The notes: generated from the sequence alone by a model not told the origin. Positions 9,444-17,700 are shown, counted from the stretch's first letter. The stretch is 64,000 nucleotides of DNA from Odiellus spinosus (GCA_963920705.1 OY987225.1:4064162-4128161); one strand, 5' to 3'. Program-made: numbers and translations.

Positions 9444-9486
9444 ACCTTTAATGATGGGTTTAACACGGTGATGAAGAGTTTTATTG

Positions 9487-10088
9487 TTTTCGAGGCGTGT
9501 ATACTGTCAGAACTTCATCGGGGAAAATATTCGTTCTCAATCGCCGGGCTTCAGGAATTGTTTGCGAAAGATCGTATAAGATATACGTATGAGATTTTGA
9601 CGTTGCGTCTAAATAGCTCTCCAGAATGTATTTTGAATTACTAGGACATAATTGCCGGGCTAGAATATTGATCTTGTTTGTTTGAAAAGTATTATATAAG
9701 TAGCGTTTAACGAGATTTCTCGGGTACTTTTATTAAAAAGATTTTGAACAATAAAAAGAACTGATAAAGATTTATGATGGCTATATTTCGTAAAAATATC
9801 TCCTACCACCCCTCCTTTATTTTGACTCATTAAATCGTCGATAACTAATAATACATTTATGCTTCCGTCGTAAATTGATACATCGGGTAATCCTCCGATA
9901 AAATTTACACCCAATTTCTTGATTTCATCGTAAATTGACTGCCAAACAGAGTAATACCAATCGACTTTAGCTATTGGAGGGTCAAACATTGCGGCTCTCT
10001 CCTTTATTATACGTTGACACAACATAGTTTTTCCGCTACCGGAACTTCCTACTATCAAGGTACCGGAAGGATGATTGAATCGTAACAT
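9487..10088 (-). pseudogene. FtsK/HerA-type genome-packaging ATPase (Polinton A)
   Basis: The ATG at 10088 is quickly followed by the Walker A motif GSSGSGKT (residues 14-21) and later Walker B VLLVIDDLM (about residues 79-87), then SVLFIVQNLF, a sensor-like strand. The end reads IPEARRLRTNIFPDE, aligning with MPDELRLRSNLFPHE at the end of the B copy. The enzyme pumps DNA into capsids in A32-like packaging systems. It is a fossil with about one break and is the right-most recognisable gene of Polinton A. Confidence 0.85.
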
Positions 10089-10358
10089 GTTACTTCTAAA
10101 ACTCTAATGAACCTAATTTCGTCGATTACGCGTAAGTATGAAAACTTTAAACTTAGAAGAAATCTCGATATTTTAAGTTAGATATTTTTTTTTCTAAAAA
10201 ACTTTCTACATAGCAAATAACTTTGGTTTCAAACGTATTTTTAGACTATTATAGTTTTATTTTTAAATAGAGTAACTTAAAATATCGACCCTTTATTAAA
10301 CCTATTAGTTTGGAGGTAATACTATTTTATTTATAGGCGCAATACAGAATCTGAAGAA
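10089..10358. other. AT-rich gap between Polinton A and the GC-rich gene
   Basis: AT-rich DNA with T- and A-runs and no open frame of note. It may contain the promoter of the ATPase gene to its left or an intron/acceptor for the gene to its right (tttatag at 10330-10336). Confidence 0.4.
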
Positions 10359-11119
10359 ATGTACTCGCCCGCCAGCCCTGATCCACCCTCGACCCACTAC
10401 TCTCCAGCGCTCTACTCGCCCCCGTCGACCCCTGGAGGATCGGCGTATTCGCCGGCGGCGTCGCCCGATATCCCCTGGGATTTGACAACCAGGCCGGCGT
10501 CACCGGAGCCCCTCCGCATCAATCTCGGGGGCGAGTTTGCGGCGGTACCCGAACCGGCGGCCTACGTGACCGTCAGCCCCGTGCGATGGCCCGGACTCAC
10601 GCACCCCTTGCTCGCTTTCGCTGGGGCTGGCGGCTGCTGCTGCGCCCGGAGGGGGGCGCCCGAGCCGTGGCCCAACGCCCACTCCATCATGTAAATTTTT
10701 GCAGTCTTCCCCATCCTAAATAGAGGTAGTTTTTATAGTATTTTAACGACTTTTTCAGCATCCTCTAAAACTTGGTACGGCGAGTACCCGGTAGTCATCC
10801 CCAACAATACGGTGGCGACCGGAGACTGCCTGGCAGCCTATGATGTCAGCGCTACCCGGTAAGTGGTTAACGTTTTCTGAATTATTTTTGTGAGGCTCAT
10901 TTATATTATTTGAAAGGGTACTCGCCGAGCTTGACCAGCTCGGGGCATGGAGGGCGGCGACGACGGCCCCGGTGGATCACGCAGCCCGAGCCGTCTTCTT
11001 CGCGAAGGAGCGCTCGATGTTTGACGGGGTTCGGGATATTGTTCGGCGGTCGTCGTCGCCGTTCGTCGTCGGACCCGCGGGCAGGGAGGGGCAGCCGCTC
11101 GGCCGCTAGCGGCTATTTT
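10359..11119 (+). CDS. GC-rich spliced gene of unknown function
   Basis: Three open blocks, much richer in GC than their surroundings, lie in a row. The first (10359 to about 10690) starts at ATG 10359 and is rich in Ser and Pro with a repeated YSPxxSPxxP pattern. The second (10760-10861) is preceded by a cag acceptor and followed by gtaagt. The third (about 10918-11119) follows an aag acceptor and ends at TAG 11117-11119. The 57-bp gap between blocks two and three behaves as a phase-preserving gt-ag intron. How block one connects is unclear. An AATAAA signal follows at 11145-11152. No domain is recognised. It could be an accessory gene of Polinton A or a captured host gene; gene X shows the same unusual composition. 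Confidence 0.45.
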
Positions 11120-11282
11120 TAAATTTTTGTATTTTTTTTATATAAATAAATGTTTTTTGGGTATTTCCTCAACTGTTTTTTTTGATTGGCCGACTACATA
11201 ACAGGTTATTTTAGCTGTATCAAAAAGTTAGGGGTGTATATATATATATATCTCTTATGAACGTGTCAATGTCTCAAGGTAG

Positions 11283-11409
11283 ACGCCACATAGCGTGAAA
11301 TTTATTTTCTAGATATGTTTACTTGATGTTAAATTAACCTAACAATCAAAACAGATTAAATTTAACATCTAGTAAATATATCTAGAAAATAAATTTCACG
11401 CTAGGTGGC
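11283..11409. repeat. Inverted repeat (hairpin 1)
   Basis: The left arm (cgccacatagcgtgaaattt...) and right arm (...aaatttcacgctaggtggcg) are near-perfect reverse complements around a centre near 11345, so the stretch can fold into a long hairpin. Confidence 0.75.
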
Positions 11410-11410
11410 G

Positions 11411-11562
11411 TATAATTTAAAATACGTAAATAAATAAATAAAAACTACCATTTTAAATAACGCTAAACGGTAAAATAACCTAACAATCAAAACAGATTAA
11501 CGGTTAATCTGTTTTGATTGTTAGGTTATTTTACCGTTTAGCGTTATTTAAAATGGTAGTTT

Positions 11563-11597
<35 letters not shown>

Positions 11598-11613
11598 CGT
11601 ATTTTAAATTATA
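11411..11613. repeat. Near-perfect palindrome (hairpin 2) with ATTT runs
   Basis: Centred on base 11502 (aacagattaac g gttaatctgtt). The arms extend outward without mismatch through the taccgtttagcgttattt segment and then through TAAA/TTTA runs of unequal length to tataattt...aaattata. It is a typical cruciform-prone structure and may have formed by inverted duplication of one repeat unit. Confidence 0.8.
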
Positions 11614-11854
11614 CATATTAGGTTGTGCTAAACGGGCGTCAGGTGACGCCAGTGTTCCAATTTAGGTACTACAGAGGTTAGTTTTCCCCAGATGAGGGGC
11701 CTATACCAAAAATATTTTCTAAATTTAGTAGACTATGGGGCAATGTGTCAAGGTAGACGTCACCTAGCGGGACAATTTTTCTAGATATAGTTACTAGCTG
11801 TTAAATTTAATCTGTATTAATTGCTAGGATATTTTACCGTTTAGCGTTATTTAA

Positions 11855-11866
11855 ATTGGTAGTTTT

Positions 11867-11933
<67 letters not shown>

Positions 11934-11936
11934 TCT
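11855..11936. repeat. (ATTT)n microsatellite
   Basis: About 18 uninterrupted ATTT units inside the second repeat copy. Confidence 0.9.
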
Positions 11937-12174
11937 TAAATTATACATATTATGTTGTGTTAAACGGGCACCAGATGACGCCAGTGTTCCAATTTAGGTA
12001 CTTCTTAGGTTAGTTTCCCTAAGATGCGGGGCCCATCCCAAAAATATTTTCTAAATTTGTCATTTTCACTAGTCCAAGGTAGTTAATGTTAGGTATAGGC
12101 TTAAATTGAAAAAAAAAATTAGTAAAAATATAGTAAAAAAGCAACTTTATTGAATCTCGGATTTTTAAAACAGT

Positions 12175-12615
12175 TTACAGGCCAGGGACTAAACATGTTT
12201 TAAGTTTACTCAATTGTCCACTAATTATCGCGTACAAGTTATAAGCGCGAAAGTCGGATTTCAGCCCTTTATTTTTCAAATTTTCCTCAAAGGCTGAAAT
12301 TACAGCAAATGGGCTGACATAGCCTATGAAATATTGGTAGACGGCTTCAAACTTCTCAGTCTGGACATCCTCAAAGAATAGGGACAGGGTATTTCGATCG
12401 TTGAACGGCATGTCGCGAATATTAACCAAGTAATCGGCGATCGTATGGTACATCTCCTCGAATACTTCACGGTGGGAATTTAGATGGTCAAGATGAGCCG
12501 TGACACTCGGACAAACACGGAGTAGCTCGGTAGCTTCTGCTGAAGACAATGATATGTCTTTCTCGATAGCCCCGTCGTACTCGGTGGAGGTCCCCTTTAA
12601 CGTGGTGCGCAACAA
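12175..12615 (-). CDS. Hypothetical protein at the left end of Polinton B (146 aa)
   Basis: A whole-looking frame, divergent from the IAP gene to its right. The protein is mostly helical by composition and mildly acidic, with LRVCPSVTAHLDHLNSHREVFEEMYHTIADYL and FEAVYQYFIGYVSPFAVISAFEENLKNKG as the most regular stretches. No zinc motif, membrane segment or enzyme motif is visible. A viral Bcl-2-like fold was considered because adintoviruses can carry one, but the diagnostic NWGR-type motif is absent. The function is unknown; its position beside IAP suggests another accessory gene. Confidence 0.5.
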   Translation of the reverse strand: MLRTTLKGTSTEYDGAIEKDISLSSAEATELLRVCPSVTAHLDHLNSHREVFEEMYHTIADYLVNIRDMPFNDRNTLSLFFEDVQTEKFEAVYQYFIGYVSPFAVISAFEENLKNKGLKSDFRAYNLYAIISGQLSKLKTCLVPGL

Positions 12616-12668
12616 GAGTCAGGCGAAGCTTTTTCTGGGTAATTTAAAGAAGACTTTTGGTGTCACCT

Positions 12669-12705
12669 TTAATAAAAGAATTATCAAAGATGATTACTCG
12701 ACAGT
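12669..12705 (+). promoter_or_regulatory. Likely promoter of the IAP gene
   Basis: An AATAAAAG box (from 12671) is followed about 32 nt later by ACAGT (12701-12705), and the IAP ATG is at 12732. TATA-like plus CAGT is the layout of arthropod and early baculovirus promoters. Confidence 0.35.
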
Positions 12706-12731
12706 GCCCTTTGGATATTCGAACGAATAAG

Positions 12732-13157
12732 ATGTATCGTGAAAGTAAAAGATTGGAGACCTTTAACAATATCAATTGGTTGACGGCCTCGAAACATTTG
12801 CCACGTCACTCGTATCTAGCTTCGGAACTAGCTGAAGCGGGTTTTTTCTATTTGAACGAAGGTTGTAAGACTAGATGTTTCTGTTGTCACAATGAATTTG
12901 ACTGGAGCGAAAGCAGTAGCGATGAATATCCACTGAGCGTACATCTAAGAGAAGCCCCGTTTTGCGCCTTTTTACTCGATCAGGATAAAACTAATTTGAA
13001 AGCGTACGAAGAAGCCCATCAAGAAAAATTGGCCAAGGAAGCTGTGGAAAAACTGACCATTTTGATGAAAAACAAACATATTTTGAGGTTTGTGGAAGCA
13101 TTACGCGAGGTGGTATTAGATGGATTTGGAAAAGAGTATAAAAAAGGTGACATTTGA
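12732..13157 (+). CDS. Inhibitor-of-apoptosis protein with one BIR domain (Polinton B)
   Basis: A 141-residue protein from ATG 12732; an in-frame ATG at 12690 is possible, but the CAGT site lies between the two. The BIR domain spans about residues 8-85: RLETFNNINW, then LASELAEAGFFYLNEG, then CFCC followed 18 residues on by H and, six residues later, C (HLREAPFC). This is the zinc-binding CxxC / H-x6-C core of the baculovirus IAP repeat, which binds caspases or their activators. The C-terminal 60 residues are a charged helix with no RING finger. It overlaps the next ORF by 38 nt. Known relatives in DNA viruses block host-cell apoptosis. The frame looks whole. Confidence 0.85.
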   Translation: MYRESKRLETFNNINWLTASKHLPRHSYLASELAEAGFFYLNEGCKTRCFCCHNEFDWSESSSDEYPLSVHLREAPFCAFLLDQDKTNLKAYEEAHQEKLAKEAVEKLTILMKNKHILRFVEALREVVLDGFGKEYKKGDI

Positions 13158-13314
13158 CGAGATAACGGTTATTTGGTATATCCCTGTCGAGGATCGGACC
13201 AATTGGAATTTTATCAATCATTTCCGTTTTAAAAAGAGAATTAAAGATTTTGAGCTTAAATTTCAAAAATGTCGTGTCGAATCAAATTTCAAGCCCCAAT
13301 GCAGCTGTTGGTGA
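13120..13314 (+). CDS. PPP1R15/GADD34-like PP1-binding protein, putative (Polinton B)
   Basis: A 64-residue ORF from ATG 13120, overlapping IAP by 38 nt and the ATPase gene by 46 nt. Residues 8-12 are KKVTF, an RVxF docking motif for protein phosphatase 1. It is followed by an acidic/aromatic strand ending WYI, then EDR, a Trp at residue 29 and FRFKKRI at residues 35-41. The spacing matches the conserved core of PPP1R15 proteins (human CReP: KVTFLEEVTEYYI, EDRKGPW, RFQKRI) and of viral ICP34.5/DP71L, which direct PP1 to dephosphorylate eIF2-alpha and restart translation. A homologous ORF follows the IAP gene in fragment C (53381-53599). The function is inferred from motif order only. Confidence 0.6.
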   Translation: MDLEKSIKKVTFDEITVIWYIPVEDRTNWNFINHFRFKKRIKDFELKFQKCRVESNFKPQCSCW

Positions 13315-13922
13315 GTGGTCCAACCATGTGTGGTAAAACCACCTGGATATTTAACCTTTTAAAAAACGCCGAGACTTTAATTGAACCTCCACCCAATAGG
13401 ATTGCGTACTGTTATAAAGAGTACCAACCAAAATTTAAAGACATGCAGAAAGAAATAAAAAATTTAGAGTTTATTGAGGGATTGCCCCCAGAAGATCCCA
13501 ATTTTTGGGATGAAAATTTGCATAATTTTTTAATTATTGATGACTTGGCCTTTACCTGTTATAATAACGCGCACATTGCTAATATCTATTGTGTTTCCTC
13601 GCACCATAAAAATGTGTCAGTGGCTTTGTTAACTCAAAATCTATCTGGACAAGGAAAAGAAAGCCGAACAATTAGCCTTAATTCCTCGTATATCATATGT
13701 TTCAAAAATCCTCGTGATGGAAGTCAAATAAACTACTTGAGTATACAAATATTTCCCCATAACAAAAATCTCGTGGCCAAAGCTTTTCATCTAGTGACGG
13801 CTGCTAATCCATTTTCTTACTTGTGTATAGATTTAAAACAAAATATGCCTGACGAGTTACGTTTAAGAAGTAACCTATTCCCTCACGAAGGTAATATGAT
13901 CGTTGTTTGCAATGACAAATAA
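13269..13922 (+). CDS. FtsK/HerA-type genome-packaging ATPase (Polinton B)
   Basis: A 217-residue protein from ATG 13269. Walker A is GPTMCGKT (residues 18-25) and Walker B NFLIIDDLAF (about 87-96). A sensor-like VALLTQNL strand follows, then SSYIICFKNPRDGSQINYLSIQIFP and the family's C-terminal MPDELRLRSNLFPHEG. It would drive DNA into the capsid as in other A32-like/Polinton ATPases. The length is normal and the frame looks whole. It follows the PPP1R15-like ORF with an overlap. Confidence 0.9.
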   Translation: MSCRIKFQAPMQLLVSGPTMCGKTTWIFNLLKNAETLIEPPPNRIAYCYKEYQPKFKDMQKEIKNLEFIEGLPPEDPNFWDENLHNFLIIDDLAFTCYNNAHIANIYCVSSHHKNVSVALLTQNLSGQGKESRTISLNSSYIICFKNPRDGSQINYLSIQIFPHNKNLVAKAFHLVTAANPFSYLCIDLKQNMPDELRLRSNLFPHEGNMIVVCNDK

Positions 13923-13945
13923 ATAAGCTTGTTTCTTCAATAAAA

Positions 13946-14439
13946 GTGTTATTACGGATCTTGACTTTAAAAGAACATGTTGAGAAAACGTACCTCAAGA
14001 CGTTTGCGGAGCAAGCGAAAACCAATATCATTACTGAAAAAAGTTTTATTACGGAACGCTCGGAGGGCTTTACGGACCCAAACCAGATTTACCAGACAAC
14101 GGCATCCCCTGAAGAAACACTTGCCTTTCTTACGGAGGTTGGTCAACGTTGGTCAAAAAGGAGGTGGAAAACTAGAGCTGTTTTTGAAAAGAGCCAAGGC
14201 CCCTCAAATTAATCAACAAAACGTTTTTTAACTTGTTACGCGGTAACATTGAGATACCTGAGGAAGCCCGGTTGTACCTAAAACAGCACCGAGGTCTTGT
14301 CCGTCAATTAGGCAGTAAACGGGGGACCACCCAAACGAATCGGAAATTGTATATAAAACAAGCTGGAGGTCTGTTGCCCGGTTTAATCGGAGCTCTGGTA
14401 CCCACCCTGATTTCAACAATTTCTTCTCTGGTACGATGA
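13946..14439 (+). pseudogene. Small basic protein with hydrophobic tail (Polinton B)
   Basis: The first part is extremely Arg/Lys-rich (MLRKRTSRRLRSKRKPISLLKK...). The later part reads LLRGNIEIPEEARLYLKQH, then RQLGSKRGTTQTNRK, and ends in a hydrophobic tail GGLLPGLIGALVPTLISTISSLV. It matches the Polinton A protein at 9074-9443 in position and layout. Proteins of this kind sit beside the ATPase in most invertebrate Polintons; a membrane-active or DNA-binding virion role is inferred. It is a fossil with about one break. Confidence 0.6.
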
Positions 14440-15142
14440 AGCGAATGGTTTTGTTACCAGAAACGGCTCTTTCCTTGGAAGCGGGTAAAGAAGCCTCAGC
14501 TCTTGATCGTGAAATAAAGAGGATTTTGAAAATGAACATGTCACCCGAAAACAAACTTCGACACTATTTGACGACACTACAACAATTTTTGACCATGAAA
14601 AGTTTAAGAGAACCCCCTCCGTCAACGTGCAGAACTTTCCAGCCAGTCTGACGGCACCAATATCAACACCAGCGCCACCATTGACCGGACCGACGCAAAT
14701 TACACCTACACGGAGCTGGTTTCCGAGTTTTACAACTTCTCCCGCCTTAGCGTTGTCGTCAACTGGTACGTCTACACCGCTCGCTTCTATATCACGGACT
14801 CCTACCCCTCCACCTCAGATATCAGCCGGAGCATCAAGCAGTCAGACCCAGCGTTTGTCACAAGCGATATCGAATCTGTTGACTTCGCAAGCGGCGTCCT
14901 CTTTACCTCCGCTACAAGTTGCTCACCTGCCTCCGAAGCGTAGCGCGAGCAGCGTGGCCAAAAAAGTATTGGCGAAAAATCGAGAAGAGAAACGAGAGCA
15001 TCAAAGGTACGCCCGTCGTACGCTTACTTTGAAAGATGCTACTGATATTGCCGATGATGAGGATGTGCCACCCCGAATGACTATGAGAAAAAATCCCAAA
15101 AAGACTAAACAATCGGGTAAAGGAACATTACTTTGGGAGTAA
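14436..15142 (+). pseudogene. Conserved Polinton protein of unknown function (Polinton B)
   Basis: It starts MKRMVLLPETALSLEAGKEASALDREIKRIL, the counterpart of the 8345-9088 protein in Polinton A. The later part is a Ser/Thr/Pro-rich, low-complexity region followed by a basic end (KRSASSVAKKVLAKNREEKREHQRYARR, then TKQSGKGTLLW). In A the protein also ends basic and proline-rich. The function is unknown. It is a fossil with about one break. Confidence 0.55.
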
Positions 15143-15148
15143 TTGACA

Positions 15149-15532
15149 ATGATTTATTCTATCGCGAAAAAGTTTGCTAAACTGGTTTTATGCATAGTAA
15201 TATTTTTGAACATTACGTTTTGGTTAATTTTATTTTTACCCATTTTGTTACTTTGCCTTTTATATACCAAGTTTAAGCATAGGAATTCAATCTGTTGCGA
15301 ATGTCCGGGATTAGTCCGTCTTTATTTTCACGATTCGCAGTTTCGTCGAGCATATTTTTTTATTTGGTGTAATTCTTTCCACTTTATTATTTTTCTTGTA
15401 AAAGCCCTATTATCATTTAATCTTAAAAAAGTAAAGATGCTGTATTATTCAGCCTTGTTTGTCTTTACTTCTGTTTTAGGCGCGGGTTACGGTGGTTTTT
15501 GTAATTATTGTCATAAACGTATAACAAAGTAA
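15149..15532 (+). CDS. Small membrane zinc-binding protein, left copy (Polinton B)
   Basis: A 127-residue protein from ATG 15149. Residues 9-40 form a long hydrophobic segment (LVLCIVIFLNITFWLILFLPILLLCLLY), followed by CCECPGLVRLYFHDSQFRRAYFFIWC, a second hydrophobic region and a C-terminal CNYCHK knuckle. The CxC...R.YFHDS..RR pattern and the closing CxxC match the proteins at 2888-3175 and 20962-21291, with an extra N-terminal membrane segment here. It converges on the protease gene with only 11 nt between the stop codons. The function is unknown and the frame looks whole. Confidence 0.6.
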   Translation: MIYSIAKKFAKLVLCIVIFLNITFWLILFLPILLLCLLYTKFKHRNSICCECPGLVRLYFHDSQFRRAYFFIWCNSFHFIIFLVKALLSFNLKKVKMLYYSALFVFTSVLGAGYGGFCNYCHKRITK

Positions 15533-15543
15533 TAAAATGTTTT

Positions 15544-16023
15544 TTATTCAAGACAAGATTGATTTTTATGATTCCATAAATGTATAAGCATATTTAACAT
15601 AATTATAGCGTCGTTGTACGTTTTGTCATTCTTGTTGTACATATCTTGAAGGATATCTTCGAAAGAAATTCCGGAGCACAGGTTTGTCAGAACAAAAATG
15701 ACGTGTCCGCCGCAGGAGAAAGATTTGGTTGGCTGCAGTTGTGTAAGATTGTGTTTCCAGTTTGAGGCGTATCTCGACAAATCTAATCCGTAAAAATCCG
15801 GTTCTTTCCCGTAAGAACAAAAGAAAATGCCGTCATCATTTTTATCCACGTAGACGCCCATCCAATGCAATCCACTTTCAGTCGAAGGTTGCGAGTTGAT
15901 GACGAAACAAAAGGGCGTAAAATCTGGTTTCTTGGGTAGAATATCTTGAGGGTAAACCCCGATAAAAAATGGTCTAGTACGGGGATCGCATTTCAAAAAA
16001 CGTTGTAAATCTTCGGTATTCAT
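15544..16023 (-). CDS. Adenain-like cysteine protease (Polinton B)
   Basis: A 159-residue protein from ATG 16023. The catalytic His is in GLHWMGVYVDKNDDGIFFCSYG (about residues 52-73), the acidic partner probably lies in that same segment, the Gln region is LTQLQPTKSFS and the nucleophile Cys is in SCGGHVIFVL (about residue 105). This is the His-Asp/Glu-Gln-Cys order of adenovirus protease (C5 family), used by Polintons to mature virion proteins. The length is slightly below adenovirus protease (about 200). The start overlaps the integrase end by 50 nt. The frame looks whole. Confidence 0.85.
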   Translation of the reverse strand: MNTEDLQRFLKCDPRTRPFFIGVYPQDILPKKPDFTPFCFVINSQPSTESGLHWMGVYVDKNDDGIFFCSYGKEPDFYGLDLSRYASNWKHNLTQLQPTKSFSCGGHVIFVLTNLCSGISFEDILQDMYNKNDKTYNDAIIMLNMLIHLWNHKNQSCLE

Positions 16024-16951
16024 AATTGATTTTTTGAAGCTCGGGCTCGTAAAAGCTACCCTTAATTATTTCATCATTTTCGTCTTGTATGACGTAAGCG
16101 GGCGGATCTCGAAATAAGACTTTTTCAATAACAAAAATTTCCGTTGTCCAGTACCCAGTATAACCTTTAGCAAAAACCCCTTTATCAGCCGCTATTCTAA
16201 CCAAATCACCGACTCGTAACTTTGGGACTTTTCTTTTTACGCTTCTATTCATGTATAATCTTTTCCAGACAAGATGTTCGTTATTTATAGTAACATTTTT
16301 GGGTGCCATCCCAATGGTTGAATGGACAGTTTGATTGTAACCATCAACCAATTTTTGTAAATGTTTCGAGTAATTATAATCCTGGTTCGTGGTCATAAGT
16401 CGAAACATTCGGCTTTTTAAAGTTCTATTCCATCGTTCTATGATCCCACATTTTATAATACCATAACTAGCGTACCAGAGGATCCCTTTTCGTTTTAAAT
16501 AAGCTTGAACTTCTTTATTAATAAATTCGGTACCCGCGTCTGTATTCAACTTTAAAGGAGTTCGTTCTCGAAAAATTGATTCGAGAGCCGGAATAATTTC
16601 GTTAGCCGTTTTTTTCTTGAGTGGTTTAGCCCAAGCGTAGCGCGATAGCACGTCAATAACCGTTAAAATATATCGATATCTATTGTTGAATTTGGCCAAC
16701 TGGGGTAGATCTACCAGATCCGCTTGGAATATTTCATCTTTAGTATTAACAAAAGTTTTATTTCTCGGAAACCTTTTTCTTCGATTTCTATGTTTTGTAT
16801 AGGCTGGTTGAGACCTTGACCAGGTGATGACGTCTCGAGTCTTAACACGAGGAAGAGCTGAATGCAGTTTTTTTAACGACCCTAAACTAGCGGGGTGTTG
16901 CGGATCGTAATATATCCGGGCCAGATCTTGAGCTACGCGTTTCGTGACCAT
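15974..16951 (-). CDS. Retroviral-like integrase (Polinton B)
   Basis: A 325-residue protein; ATG 16951 is preferred because the longer frame starts at a TTG. The DDE core has IFQADLVDL (first Asp), LNTDAGTEFIN (second Asp) and IIERWNRTLKSRMFRLMT (Glu). The C-terminal barrel contains LRVGDLVRIAADKGVFAKGYTGYWTTEIFVI. The N-terminal region (residues 1-80) is basic and carries one clear motif, LARIYYDPQHPASLGSLKKL, resembling Polinton integrases. There is no chromodomain, unlike the Polinton A enzyme. It would insert the element into host DNA. The frame looks whole. Confidence 0.9.
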   Translation of the reverse strand: MVTKRVAQDLARIYYDPQHPASLGSLKKLHSALPRVKTRDVITWSRSQPAYTKHRNRRKRFPRNKTFVNTKDEIFQADLVDLPQLAKFNNRYRYILTVIDVLSRYAWAKPLKKKTANEIIPALESIFRERTPLKLNTDAGTEFINKEVQAYLKRKGILWYASYGIIKCGIIERWNRTLKSRMFRLMTTNQDYNYSKHLQKLVDGYNQTVHSTIGMAPKNVTINNEHLVWKRLYMNRSVKRKVPKLRVGDLVRIAADKGVFAKGYTGYWTTEIFVIEKVLFRDPPAYVIQDENDEIIKGSFYEPELQKINYEYRRFTTFFEMRSPY

Positions 16952-17007
16952 AGTATGTGTAATAATGACATCAAACAATCAAATAGGTTATTTTATATTT
17001 TTTATTT

Positions 17008-17700
17008 TTATCCAACACAATCGCAAAAAACATGGTTTTTCAAGTCTACAATATCATTAATTATTTCCATATACCATTCTTCAAAGTTGTCGGATCCGTA
17101 TTTGCCAAAAAACTCAAACCTGATATCTTCCCGGTTTAAAGCTTGAACGGCCTCGATCAAATCCTTCTCACGTCTTTTGTCATATTCTAGACTTCTGTTG
17201 TAAGGATAAGGAAATTCCTGGGCTAACTTCCCAGCCTTTTCTTCGAAGAGATAATGTCCAATTTTGTCGACAATCAGATCTTTCAAACCATTCTTTCTCG
17301 TTATTTGAGTTTGAATTTGACGTTCTTCATCCAGTTCCGGTTTCAGCTGTTTCAGTCTGAGCCAAGTATCTTTTCTAAAGGTAAATCCGTTCGATGTAGC
17401 AAACCAGGAGTCGCAGAATTTGGTATCATCAGGTGTATATTGACGAATATCAATAAACTTCATTCCGCTTCCCGAAATATGCCCTTCGAGTTGAAAGTTC
17501 TCCGCTAATCGAGTATGAAAGCGTGGTAACACGTCTTCGAAGAAATCGTTAACAACGTCTCTTAAGCTCCAGATATTTTCCCAGACCGGGAGTTGAAGAT
17601 GAACAACGGATTTGGCGTCATTCCGACGAATAAAGAAACTTTCGCCAGAAGCGCTTATTCCAATCGTCTGTTTGTCGGAGAGAAAATGTTCTTGCGGCAT
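17008..17700 (-). CDS. Hypothetical protein of Polinton B (230 aa)
   Basis: From ATG 17700 (the frame upstream starts at TTG). It is a hydrophilic protein, beta-rich in the first half (SASGESFFIRRNDAKSVVHLQLPVWENIW) and helical and charged in the second (ELDEERQIQTQITRKNGLKDLIVDKIGHYLFEE, YDKRREKDLIEAVQALNRED). It lies between integrase and MCP on the virion-block strand, so a structural or assembly role is plausible. No motif is recognised and no counterpart was identified in Polinton A. The frame looks whole. Confidence 0.55.
   Translation of the reverse strand: MPQEHFLSDKQTIGISASGESFFIRRNDAKSVVHLQLPVWENIWSLRDVVNDFFEDVLPRFHTRLAENFQLEGHISGSGMKFIDIRQYTPDDTKFCDSWFATSNGFTFRKDTWLRLKQLKPELDEERQIQTQITRKNGLKDLIVDKIGHYLFEEKAGKLAQEFPYPYNRSLEYDKRREKDLIEAVQALNREDIRFEFFGKYGSDNFEEWYMEIINDIVDLKNHVFCDCVG

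Larger units (their letters stand above)
1..10100 (-). mobile_element. Polinton A (Polinton/Maverick, adintovirus-like), left end outside window
   Basis: All recognisable parts lie on the minus strand. Reading leftward they are packaging ATPase, a small protein with a hydrophobic tail, a conserved charged protein, retroviral-like integrase, penton, basic core protein, major capsid protein, adenain-like protease, gene X, a BIR remnant, a membrane zinc protein, two unknowns and the start of a type B DNA polymerase. This is the hallmark gene set of self-synthesising Polintons. The element is broken, with roughly ten breaks, so it is a fossil. No terminal inverted repeat was found; the left end is beyond the window and the right end is placed only by the last recognisable gene. 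Decay looks moderate: older than the Gypsy copy at 54-61 kb, and more decayed than Polinton B. Confidence 0.9.
11140..12110. repeat. Palindrome-rich repeat field between the two Polintons
   Basis: Several diverged copies of one short repeat family lie here. A typical unit has a caaggtagacg(c/t)cac head, a ctagata core, a taccgtttagcgttattta segment, an (ATTT)n run and a gacgccagtgttccaatt tail; examples are 11262-11700 and 11748-12010. The first copy is rearranged into hairpins (separate entries). No gene is present. The family may be a foldback or MITE-like element; no autonomous partner was seen. Confidence 0.6.

Noticed and set aside
12175-12615. Bcl-2-like viral protein
   Set aside because: Adintoviruses can carry one and the neighbour is an IAP, but no NWGR-type BH1 motif or hydrophobic tail is visible; kept as hypothetical.
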